A stretch of 64,000 bases of DNA from Pedobacter riviphilus (GTDB lineage Bacteria; Bacteroidota; Bacteroidia; Sphingobacteriales; Sphingobacteriaceae). The first letter of the stretch is position 1. Every line of letters begins with the position of its first letter. The DNA lies in contig NZ_CP061171.1 of assembly GCF_014692875.1 (NCBI RefSeq), positions 434,001-498,000 on the forward strand, given 5' to 3'. Position numbers and translations under genes: made by a program. A model generated the notes under the pieces. The model did no database searches and was not told the DNA's origin. It was given only the letters and a program-made list of their open reading frames with translations. Shown in pieces: positions 19,636 through 27,265 of this stretch.

Positions 19636-20667
19636 ATGAACAAGAAAGTTTTGATTATTGAAGATAATGACGACATCAGGGAAAGTACAGCTGAGGTGCT
19701 GGATCTGGCCGGTTATGAAACTTTTACCGCGAAACATGGTAAGTTAGGGGTAGAAATGGCTTTGAACCATTTGCCTGATGTAATCCTCTGTGATATCATG
19801 ATGCCAGAACTGGATGGTTACGGGGTTTTGTACCTACTGAACAAAAACCAGAAAACGGCAAATATTCCTTTTATTTTCATTACCGCAAAAACCGAGCGGG
19901 CAGACATGCGAAAAGGTATGGAAATGGGTGCCGATGATTACCTCACCAAACCGTTTGATGATATAGAACTCTTTAAGGCCATAGAAAGCAGGTTTAAAAA
20001 GAAGCAACAATCAGCTGGCTTTAATGCCCCATCGGGCAATAGCGAAACGGTAATGGACGAGCTCCGTAAAAAGGGCAAATTAAGGCCAATTGCCAACAAG
20101 CAGATTATTTATGTGGAAGGGGATGAACCTACCCATCTTTATTATGTAGTTAAGGGGCAGGTAAAAACGTACAAACGTTTTAAGGATGGTAGGGAGCTTT
20201 CGTCGAGCTTGTATCATGACGGCGATTTTTTTGGATATGAGAGTTTGTGTAATGGCGAAGTATACACAGACAATGCAGCAACCTTAACCGAATCAGACAT
20301 TATACAGATCCCCAAAGCCGATTTTATGGAGTACCTGCTCAACCACCAGGCCGTATCCAAAACATTTATCACTTTGCTATCAGGAAATGTACGCGATAAA
20401 GGAAAGCAAATGCTTCAATTGGCCTATTCATCGGTACGAAAACGTGTAGCAGAAGCATTGCTACAAGTAGCTGTTAAATTTGGTGATGGTGTTGAAGATA
20501 GCTGTACCATCCGGATTTCCCGCGATGATCTTGCTGCATTGGTAGGTACAGCCAGCGAAACCGTAAGCCGAATGCTTGCTGATTTTAAAGATGAAAAACT
20601 GATTGATAAAACAGGCAATGCCATAAATATCCGCTCAATCGAAAAACTCAAAAACATTAAACAGTAA
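19636..20667 (+). CDS. receiver-CRP/FNR fusion transcription regulator
   Basis: This 343-residue regulator combines a response-regulator receiver (1-120) with a CRP-type effector half. The receiver has the acidic pocket IIEDNDD, phosphoacceptor Asp53 (ILCDIMMPELDG), the switch Thr in FITAKT and Lys in LTKPF. A cyclic-nucleotide-binding-like barrel (about 140-250: GDEPTHLYYVVKGQVKTYK, GDFFGYESLCNG) and a winged helix (SRDDLAALVGTASETVSRMLADFKDE) follow. It lacks the N-terminal Cys cluster of FNR, so oxygen control should come from phosphorylation by the adjacent FixL-like kinase. In rhizobia FixJ and FixK are separate proteins; here the roles appear fused. A strong terminator follows. Confidence 0.9.
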   Translation: MNKKVLIIEDNDDIRESTAEVLDLAGYETFTAKHGKLGVEMALNHLPDVILCDIMMPELDGYGVLYLLNKNQKTANIPFIFITAKTERADMRKGMEMGADDYLTKPFDDIELFKAIESRFKKKQQSAGFNAPSGNSETVMDELRKKGKLRPIANKQIIYVEGDEPTHLYYVVKGQVKTYKRFKDGRELSSSLYHDGDFFGYESLCNGEVYTDNAATLTESDIIQIPKADFMEYLLNHQAVSKTFITLLSGNVRDKGKQMLQLAYSSVRKRVAEALLQVAVKFGDGVEDSCTIRISRDDLAALVGTASETVSRMLADFKDEKLIDKTGNAINIRSIEKLKNIKQ

Positions 20668-20776
20668 GGCAATCATTAGTTCACTTGGCCATTGCGGGGC
20701 TGGGCTTGAAGGAGTTGCAGCAAGTTATCTCGATCAGCAATGTGCTTAATCGATTCCGCACTGCCAACTTCAAACT

Positions 20777-20824
20777 AAACTTATCCCGGGTAATACTTTA
20801 TATTTCCCGGGATAAGTTTTTTTT
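20777..20824. terminator. rho-independent terminator between convergent genes
   Basis: Perfect 14-bp arms, AAACTTATCCCGGG (20777-20790) and its complement (20806-20819), flank a 15-base AT-rich loop, with an unbroken run of T to about 20825. It closes the receiver-CRP transcript. On the other strand the A-rich flank is poorer, but it may also serve the DUF3472 gene. Confidence 0.9.
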
Positions 20825-22128
20825 TATGGTAAAGTGCTTAAATTAACGCTTGGGGCTATGCCAGTAGCGCTTCTGTTCAAAGCTGTTCCGTAAGCCGTAT
20901 AAGTGGCAAAAAAACCGCCATTTTTCAGATAAAAGCTATTACCTGTAACACCACCCTGGTAATCCATACGTTGCTCAGCTGATGCGGTGGCATCGTAGCT
21001 AAAACTGGCATTGGTAACCTCTGTCCAATTGCCACTACTGGTTTTATACCATTGATTACCGTAGTTACAACTTCTTTGCAGGTAGCCCTGGTCTGGGTTA
21101 AAGTTCTCAATAAACGAATACATTCCTGTTAAATATGCCGTTGTATTTGGACGTTTCCATTGTGCTATGATCTTCCATGTACCATTCTCGGGTGCGTAAA
21201 ACCAGGCCGTATAATCCGATCCGCCCGCACCATCGGGTTTGCCCCGCAATAAGAATTTATAGGTAGTACCCGCTACCCAGTTAAATAAGAGATAAGATTG
21301 TCCGCCCGTGCCTTCCCCACCGAATCCATTAGAGGTGATATCACTTCCCTTCCTTACCAAAGTAGTGCTGCCGGTTGATGGATCCCATACCGAGAATAAA
21401 ACCCTTCTTTCTGTAGCTGAGTTAACTTGCATGCCAAAGTAACCCCCGCTAAAACCATCGGCCATGAAATAAGAACCGATTTTGTCTTCTCCGCTGGGCA
21501 CATTCAGCTCACTGTAAAACCATTCTGTGCCCGATGGTACGGTGTAATTTAAATGGCACGATGGGCCTCTTCTCGACCAATAATAATCGGCTACGGTATT
21601 GGCATATTGCACATTGGAAGCCACAGCAGGCCCGCTAATCACCAGGTCGGAAATGTCGCCATAGTAACTGCCTGTTTTACTCACGCCCTGTATATCTACC
21701 CGTACATAGCCAGCAGCTGTAATATTTACGGTACCAATGGTAGTTGTGGTGGCAGTGGTACCGGTAATGGTTTTATTAAATACGGTACCATTAATAGTTA
21801 CCTTGATGTTACTGCTTCCTGAAGGTACGGTGCCTTTTACTGCTACCGTTAAACTTCCTGTAAGTCCTAAACGGAACCATACACTGGTAATCGTGCTGGC
21901 TGATGTCCAATTATGTAAACCAGTATCATTAATTAAACCACCCGTGCCAGCGGTATAGGCATTGCCACCTAAACCGACGTTTAGGGACGAACCGCCCAAA
22001 CTTTCGGTAACTGCGATGGCGTTTTTAATTTTTGATGTCTCTGTTTCCGTGAGGTTTTCTGTTTTTTTACACGAATACAAGCTGAGCAATAATAGCAGGC
22101 CTGTGGCAAGCGAACTTGTTTTTTTCAT
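20824..22128 (-). CDS. secreted DUF3472/DUF5077-type lipoprotein
   Basis: A 434-residue exported protein with a lipoprotein signal (LLLLLSLYSC, acylated Cys about residue 20). Residues about 45-170 form a beta-rich domain like DUF5077 (GLINDTGLHNWTSASTITSVWFRL, SGSSNIKVTINGTVF), a carbohydrate-binding-type sandwich. Residues about 180-420 match the DUF3472 pattern (YYWSRRGPSCHLNYTVPSG, FNPDQGYLQRSCNYGNQWY). Such proteins occur near polysaccharide loci, and the enzymatic function is not established. It is transcribed alone, convergent with the regulator gene, and two LacI-operator-like palindromes lie upstream. Stop at 20824, just inside the T-run of the shared terminator. Confidence 0.85.
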   Translation of the reverse strand: MKKTSSLATGLLLLLSLYSCKKTENLTETETSKIKNAIAVTESLGGSSLNVGLGGNAYTAGTGGLINDTGLHNWTSASTITSVWFRLGLTGSLTVAVKGTVPSGSSNIKVTINGTVFNKTITGTTATTTTIGTVNITAAGYVRVDIQGVSKTGSYYGDISDLVISGPAVASNVQYANTVADYYWSRRGPSCHLNYTVPSGTEWFYSELNVPSGEDKIGSYFMADGFSGGYFGMQVNSATERRVLFSVWDPSTGSTTLVRKGSDITSNGFGGEGTGGQSYLLFNWVAGTTYKFLLRGKPDGAGGSDYTAWFYAPENGTWKIIAQWKRPNTTAYLTGMYSFIENFNPDQGYLQRSCNYGNQWYKTSSGNWTEVTNASFSYDATASAEQRMDYQGGVTGNSFYLKNGGFFATYTAYGTALNRSATGIAPSVNLSTLP

Positions 22129-22360
22129 TTTGGTTAGTATATGGTTGTTTATAATTAAGTTTCACCCCATTTTACCAATCTGTAATGCAGATGTTTTTTT
22201 GCTTAACCCAGCCTCATTTTCAACTGTCGGTTTTATAATTATCACAAATGGTTGCCAATCGAACCCAAACACATTAATGCAATAAAAAACAAGGAATATT
22301 TTGCACTAACTAGAATTGAAGTTAACGACTAACAATTGATAAAAAATTAAGATTCTCAGC

Positions 22361-22372
22361 GCAAACGTTTGC
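22361..22372. promoter_or_regulatory. LacI-family-type operator palindrome
   Basis: GCAAACGTTTGC is a perfect 12-bp palindrome with the central CG typical of LacI/CcpA/PurR family operators. It lies 233 bases upstream of the DUF3472 lipoprotein start. A LacI-family regulator is encoded at 52471 in this window, but whether it binds here is unknown. Confidence 0.5.
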
Positions 22373-22554
22373 TTAATACAGCTATATTTCCAAGGGAAAA
22401 GGGCATCATTTTATTGGGTAATACAGCTTTTATAAAGTTTGTAGTTGTAAGCAGTCTTAATATGGGTTTAATAAAATATTTTTGTTGAATACTGTTTTAA
22501 ACTATTTGATTTTAGTGTTTTACAGCTTTGTTTTTGAGCCTTTTTTGAATAAAC

Positions 22555-22566
22555 GCAAACGGTTGT
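22555..22566. promoter_or_regulatory. second LacI-family-type operator, imperfect
   Basis: GCAAACGGTTGT is a degenerate copy of the palindrome at 22361, with ten of twelve positions the same. Paired sites about 194 bases apart would fit looping or two-site repression, which is inference. Confidence 0.35.
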
Positions 22567-22844
22567 GTGAAGAAATGTAATTAATTTATTGATCATTGGC
22601 TCCCTGGTAATTAGCCAATGGTTCATCGTCATATTCTTCATTGCGGGCTTGGAAGCGTGCGCTAGCCTGTGGCGATTTATCGGTAAAGCAATCTCATTAG
22701 GCGATTTACTTGTTCGTTGTTTAAATCGCTTAATTGCCGCTAAACGCCAAATTAATAAATGTAATAAAAATCATTTTTTTCTCTAAGCATCCTCACCTGT
22801 AGCACCTGCCCAGGACCATAGTTTTGTATATATAAATTCTGTAT

Positions 22845-23273
22845 ATGAAAGCTATAGCTTACAACATCAAACCCGATGAAAAGGAATGGTTGGTACTGGC
22901 CAATTATAAAAAACACGACATTACCATAATTGCCAATAGTTTAACTATTGATACGCTTTCATTCGCAACCGGAAAGGAAGCGTTGCTGGTTTTTAACAAC
23001 GATGAACTAAACGAGGCGATGATTCTGGGGCTAAAAGCCCTGGGTATAAAATACATCGCAACCTCATCATTCCAAACAGATCATCTTGATTTAAAAGCTG
23101 CAGGTTCTGCAGGGATCAAAGTGGCAAACGTTCCTTTGGCATCCGGCGGTGCCGACGCTAAACAGCGGATGGAACAGGTGATCAAAAACCTTGATCAATG
23201 GGCTGCGGGTAAATGTGTAGGTAGCGCGTGCTGCTGTCAAAATGAGTGTTCTAAAGTAAAAGTGATGAAATAA
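22845..23273 (+). CDS. D-lactate-dehydrogenase-like N-terminal domain with Cys-rich tail
   Basis: The first about 105 of 142 residues resemble the N-terminal catalytic half of D-2-hydroxyacid dehydrogenases of the LdhA type (MKAIAYNIKPDEKEWL, HDITIIANSLTIDTLSFATGKEALLVF, LGIKYIATSSFQTDHLDLKAAGSAGIKVANVP). The NAD-binding Rossmann half is absent. In its place is a short tail ending CVGSACCCQNECSKVK, five cysteines that could bind a metal or act as a redox site. It therefore cannot be a normal dehydrogenase. The stop overlaps the hemN start by one base, implying translational coupling and a role tied to heme or cbb3 assembly; function otherwise unknown. Confidence 0.8.
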   Translation: MKAIAYNIKPDEKEWLVLANYKKHDITIIANSLTIDTLSFATGKEALLVFNNDELNEAMILGLKALGIKYIATSSFQTDHLDLKAAGSAGIKVANVPLASGGADAKQRMEQVIKNLDQWAAGKCVGSACCCQNECSKVKVMK

Positions 23274-24619
23274 TGGAGGCATCTGCACTACTTAAAAAGT
23301 ACAATGTCCCCACACCCAGATATACCAGCTATCCGACTGTGCCTTACTGGGACATCGAAAAATTCAATGCAAATGGCTGGTTGGCCAATGTTGCGAATAT
23401 CTACGAAAGCCGTAAGGATGAGGGGATCAGTCTTTATATCCACCTTCCATTTTGCGAGAGCCTGTGTACTTACTGTGCCTGCAATACCCGTATTACCAAA
23501 AACCATGGTGTAGAGATACCATATATCAAGGCCGTACTTGCTGAATGGAAAATGTATGTGGAAGTTCTCAGGGAGAAACCCAAACTAAAAGAACTGCACC
23601 TTGGTGGCGGAACACCAACTTTTTTCAGCGCAGAGAACCTGGGCTTACTGATCAATGGCATTCTGCAAAATTCAAGTTTGGCTCCTGATGCAGAATTTTC
23701 TTTTGAGGCACATCCAGCCAATACCACCAGTGCACACTTAACCACTCTGTACAGCCTTGGTTTCAAAAGATTAAGCCTGGGAATCCAGGATTTCGATCCT
23801 AAAGTGCAGTTCCTGATCAATCGTTTTCAAACGCCTCAACAGGTAGCTGAGATTACCACAAAAGCAAGAGAAATCGGTTATACCTCTGTTAATTTTGATT
23901 TGATCTACGGCCTTCCGGGACAAACAATTCCGGGCTTAGCTGATACCATAAGAGCGGTAATCGATATGAAGCCAAACCGCATTGCTTTTTACAGTTATGC
24001 CCATGTGCCCTGGTTAAAACCAGGCCAAAGACATTATACAGAAAAAGATCTTCCCCTGGGCGACGAAAAATTTGCGCTTTACCAATTGGGTAGACAATTG
24101 CTTGATGCCGCAGGATATAAAGATGTGGGAATGGACCATTTTGCACTGAACAGCGATTCTTTGTTCTAGGCAATGACTGAACAGAAGCTGCACCGCAATT
24201 TTATGGGCTACACCAATAAACATACCCATTTACTTATCGGCCTTGGCGTATCTTCTATCAGCGATAGCTGGACAGCTTTTGCACAAAATCCGAAAACGGT
24301 AGAAGATTATCTCGATAAAATCGAACGTGGTTTACTACCTGTGGAAAAAGGCCATTTCCTTACAGGTGAAGACATCGGGGTAAGGAAACATATTCTTAAC
24401 CTCATGTGCAGAGAAAATACAATGTACAACGAAGGTATTCCAGAACAAGTATATGGTAGGCTGTTACCCTTATTACGCGATAAGCTGATCTGGGTAACCG
24501 AAAAAGAAATTAGGATTACCACGAAAGGGAAATCTTTTTTGAGAAACGTGTGCATGGCTTTCGATGAGAAACTATGGCTTAAGCAGCCCAAAACCCAAAT
24601 GTTCAGTTCATCAATTTAA
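23273..24619 (+). pseudogene. hemN: oxygen-independent coproporphyrinogen III oxidase, in-frame TAG at codon 299
   Basis: This radical-SAM enzyme makes protoporphyrinogen IX without oxygen, for heme synthesis under low O2. The cluster motif is CESLCTYCAC (Cys61, Cys65, Cys68), followed by HLGGGTPTFF, RLSLGIQDFD and FDLIYGLPGQT. The frame is continuous from 23273 to 24619 (448 codons) except for one TAG at 24167-24169. It lies between DHFALNSDSLF and AMTEQKLHRNFMGYTNKHTHLLIGLG, where HemN proteins normally read on, probably with Gln (CAG). Both halves are well conserved in pattern, so this is a recent nonsense change or a C-to-T miscall. A truncated product would lack the C-terminal HemN domain. 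Confidence 0.88.
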
Positions 24620-24632
24620 GTACAGGTTAAAA

Positions 24633-27017
24633 ATGGAAGATCAAAATAAAACCACAACACAGGCCCTTTGCTATCATTGTGGAGAAGATCTGCCCGCGAT
24701 AAAATACCAGGCAGGAGATAAAGATTTTTGCTGCGCAGGCTGCATGGCTGTTTTCAAGATCCTCTCAGAGAATAACCTTTGCAATTACTATGTGTACAAC
24801 AATAATCCGGGCCAACAGTTTAAAAATGAGCTTCATTTAGAATATCTGGACGAGCCTAAAATTATTGATCAATTGCTCGATTACAAACATGAAAGTTCGA
24901 GCATCATTACATTTTACATTCCGGCCATTCACTGCAGTTCATGTATCTGGTTGCTAGAACACCTCTATAAAATCAACCCCGCTATATTCAGCTCACGGAT
25001 TGATTTCCTTAAAAAACAGGTTACCATAAGTTTCAATCACGACGAAATTTCGTTAAGGCAGTTGGTGGAAACTTTAGGCCAGATCGGTTATGAACCTTTG
25101 ATCAGCCTGCAGGATGTAGTACAGGAACACAGCAGTTCGGTAGATAAAGCTTTGGTGTTAAAAATAGCCGTTGCCGGATTTTTAATGGGCAATGTTATGC
25201 TCTTTAGCTTTCCGGAATATTTTGGTTTATCGGGTTTCGAGAAACAATTTCAATCGCTTTTTGGCTGGCTAAACCTTACGTTCGCTATTCCTGCAGCTTT
25301 TTATTGTGGCCGCGACTATTTTACCTCAGCAATAACAAGCCTTAAACATAGGCACATTAACCTCGATACCCCTTTAGCATTAATTATTGCGGTACTTTTC
25401 TTGCGCACTGCTTTCGAAATCCTTTTCAGTACAGGCCCGGGTTTTGCCGATACCTTAACAGGATTGGTGTTTTTGCTTTTAATGGGCAAATGGCTTAAAC
25501 AGCGCACCTACCATCACATTTCTTTTGATCGCGATTATCGGTCCTATTTCCCGATTGCGGTAACTACCCTGCAAAACGGTAAAGAAAAGCCTGTATCCAT
25601 AAACGAAATCAAGATCGGCGACCGGCTGTGGATCAGGAACGGTGAGCTGGTTCCTGCAGATGCAATTTTAATGAAAGGTGAGGCCTGGATGGATATGAGT
25701 TTTGTTACCGGCGAATCAGACCCTGTACATAAAGTTCTGGGCGAAATTATTTATGCAGGTGGCAGGCAAACCAGCGAAGCGATAGAACTTGAAGTGATCA
25801 AACCTGTTTCACAAAGTTATTTAACCGGTTTATGGAACAACGATAATTATAAGAACAATACCGAAAAACAGAACTTTAATGATACTGTAGCCAAATACTT
25901 TAGTCTGGGTGTTTTCCTGATTGCATTTGCCGCTACTGGGTATTGGTTGCTTCAGAACGATAGCCACAAAGCATGGGCGGCATTTACCGCCGTAATTATT
26001 GTGGCCTGTCCCTGCGTACTGGCCCTAAGTACCCCATTTACACTATCTGCAATTTTATCGGTTTTTGATAAGAAAGGATTTTATGTAAAAAATACAGATG
26101 CCGTTGAAGAACTTAGCAAATGCGATACCTTGATTTTCGATAAAACAGGCACCCTAACCAGCAATGAACATGCAGAGATCGGTTTTAGTGGAACGATATC
26201 AGGCGAGGAAAAGATTATTGTTGGTTCCCTCTTGCGAAATTCTATCCATCCTTTGAGCAGGCATATCTTAAAAACTTTAAATGTTGATCGGTTTTATTCA
26301 ATCAGCGATTATAAAGAGGTGGTAGGAAAAGGTTTGACCGCTAAAATAAATAACCACAGTATTTATGCCGGACATCTTTCTATGCTGCCTATGGCAGTAA
26401 AGTCTGCTAGCGAAAGCGGCGTGCATATTGTGATTGACCATGTTTATAAAGGATGTTTTGATATCAAACAGCAGTGGCGCTCAGGATTAGCGCAGTTGAT
26501 CTTAAAACTTTCGAAATTCAAGCTGCTGGTTTTATCAGGCGATACCGATAAAGACCGTTGGATGTTGGATACAATATTCACCGAAAAAACAACCATCAGG
26601 TTTCGCCAAAGCCCTCACCAAAAGCTCGATGCAGTTTTAAAGCTTCAGCAGGGTGGGAATAAAGTAATGATGCTGGGCGATGGGTTAAACGATGCCGGAG
26701 CCCTAAAACAAAGTAATTTTGGAATCGCATTAACGGATAACATCAATAATTTTACGCCCGGTTGTGATGCCATTCTCAAAGGCAGCGCCTTAAATTATCT
26801 GCCAGATTTTATCCAGTTAAGTAAGGATGGGCTGAAGATCATTAAAACAAGTTTCGCTATAGCCATCGCGTATAACTGTATTGGTATTTATTTTGCCGTT
26901 CAGGGTACACTTTATCCTTTGGTGGCCGCAGTACTGATGCCGATTAGTACGGTTACCATTATCTCCTTTACCACCATGGCAACCAGATGGTTTGCCCGTA
27001 AAAATAAACTGATATGA
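24633..27017 (+). CDS. ccoI: copper-exporting-type P1B ATPase for cbb3 assembly (CcoI/FixI)
   Basis: This is a 794-residue membrane pump that supplies copper for the cbb3 oxidase. The N-terminus has a Cys-rich metal-binding domain (Cys13, Cys16, Cys33, Cys34, Cys37: CYHCGEDLP, FCCAGCMAVF), then a heavy-metal-associated domain with Cys101 and Cys104 (HCSSCIWLLEHL). The core shows SFVTGESDPV, the transport motif ACPCVLALS, the phosphorylation motif DKTGTLT and hinge GDGLNDAGALKQ. I place the start at MEDQNK (24633): the frame is open 23 codons further, but that part overlaps the hemN 3' end and is not protein-like. The stop overlaps the ccoS start by 4 bases (ATGA). Confidence 0.93.
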   Translation: MEDQNKTTTQALCYHCGEDLPAIKYQAGDKDFCCAGCMAVFKILSENNLCNYYVYNNNPGQQFKNELHLEYLDEPKIIDQLLDYKHESSSIITFYIPAIHCSSCIWLLEHLYKINPAIFSSRIDFLKKQVTISFNHDEISLRQLVETLGQIGYEPLISLQDVVQEHSSSVDKALVLKIAVAGFLMGNVMLFSFPEYFGLSGFEKQFQSLFGWLNLTFAIPAAFYCGRDYFTSAITSLKHRHINLDTPLALIIAVLFLRTAFEILFSTGPGFADTLTGLVFLLLMGKWLKQRTYHHISFDRDYRSYFPIAVTTLQNGKEKPVSINEIKIGDRLWIRNGELVPADAILMKGEAWMDMSFVTGESDPVHKVLGEIIYAGGRQTSEAIELEVIKPVSQSYLTGLWNNDNYKNNTEKQNFNDTVAKYFSLGVFLIAFAATGYWLLQNDSHKAWAAFTAVIIVACPCVLALSTPFTLSAILSVFDKKGFYVKNTDAVEELSKCDTLIFDKTGTLTSNEHAEIGFSGTISGEEKIIVGSLLRNSIHPLSRHILKTLNVDRFYSISDYKEVVGKGLTAKINNHSIYAGHLSMLPMAVKSASESGVHIVIDHVYKGCFDIKQQWRSGLAQLILKLSKFKLLVLSGDTDKDRWMLDTIFTEKTTIRFRQSPHQKLDAVLKLQQGGNKVMMLGDGLNDAGALKQSNFGIALTDNINNFTPGCDAILKGSALNYLPDFIQLSKDGLKIIKTSFAIAIAYNCIGIYFAVQGTLYPLVAAVLMPISTVTIISFTTMATRWFARKNKLI

Positions 27018-27193
27018 ACATTCTTTACTTTTTGGTTGGCTGCAGCGTTTTAATGGCACTCATTTTTTTGGCAGCGTTTTTCTGGGCCTATAAAACCGGT
27101 CAGAATGATGATGTACATACTCCAGGTATCCGTATGCTCTTCGATGATGAAGCTGCTGCCGAAAAAAGTGAAGAAGATCACTTTTCTAGTTAA
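27014..27193 (+). CDS. ccoS: cbb3-type oxidase assembly protein CcoS
   Basis: A 59-residue protein starting MNILYFLVGCSVLMALIFL with one membrane helix (about residues 4-25) and an acidic cytoplasmic tail (GIRMLFDDEAAAEKSEED). The position after the copper ATPase, the overlap with its stop codon, the size and the FFWAYKTGQNDD motif after the helix all fit CcoS, which is needed for copper/heme insertion into cbb3 oxidase. A CRP-like palindrome lies within its last codons, upstream of ccoNO. Confidence 0.85.
   Translation: MNILYFLVGCSVLMALIFLAAFFWAYKTGQNDDVHTPGIRMLFDDEAAAEKSEEDHFSS
27168..27181 (+). promoter_or_regulatory. candidate CRP/FNR-type site upstream of ccoNO
   Basis: GTGAAGAAGATCAC is a GTGA-N6-TCAC palindrome, and the arms extend to AAAGTGA/TCACTTT (27165-27184). 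It overlaps the 3' end of ccoS, 85-98 bases before the ccoNO start. Its match to the sites at 16463 and 57843 suggests one regulator, but an origin in codon usage cannot be excluded. Confidence 0.42.
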
Positions 27194-27265
27194 CCGTTAT
27201 CACCCTTTATCCGCCTACTGCCAGATACCTTTGGCATATAAAACATACAAAATTCTGTTTCTATT

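Larger units (their letters stand above)
22129..22844. other. 716-base divergent intergenic region
   Basis: This region separates the DUF3472 lipoprotein gene from the cbb3 cluster. Besides two LacI-type palindromes (22361-22372 and 22555-22566) and AT-rich promoter-like DNA just before 22845 (gttttgtatatataaattctg), I see no gene. An open frame at 22589-22786 has no convincing protein character. Confidence 0.5.

Noticed and set aside
22589..22786. 65-codon open frame with a hydrophobic start
   Set aside because: It has no convincing start or family character and lies in AT-rich intergenic DNA.
24564..24632. upstream extension of the copper ATPase
   Set aside because: These 23 codons overlap the 3' end of hemN and lack family similarity; the start at 24633 directly precedes the Cys-rich domain.
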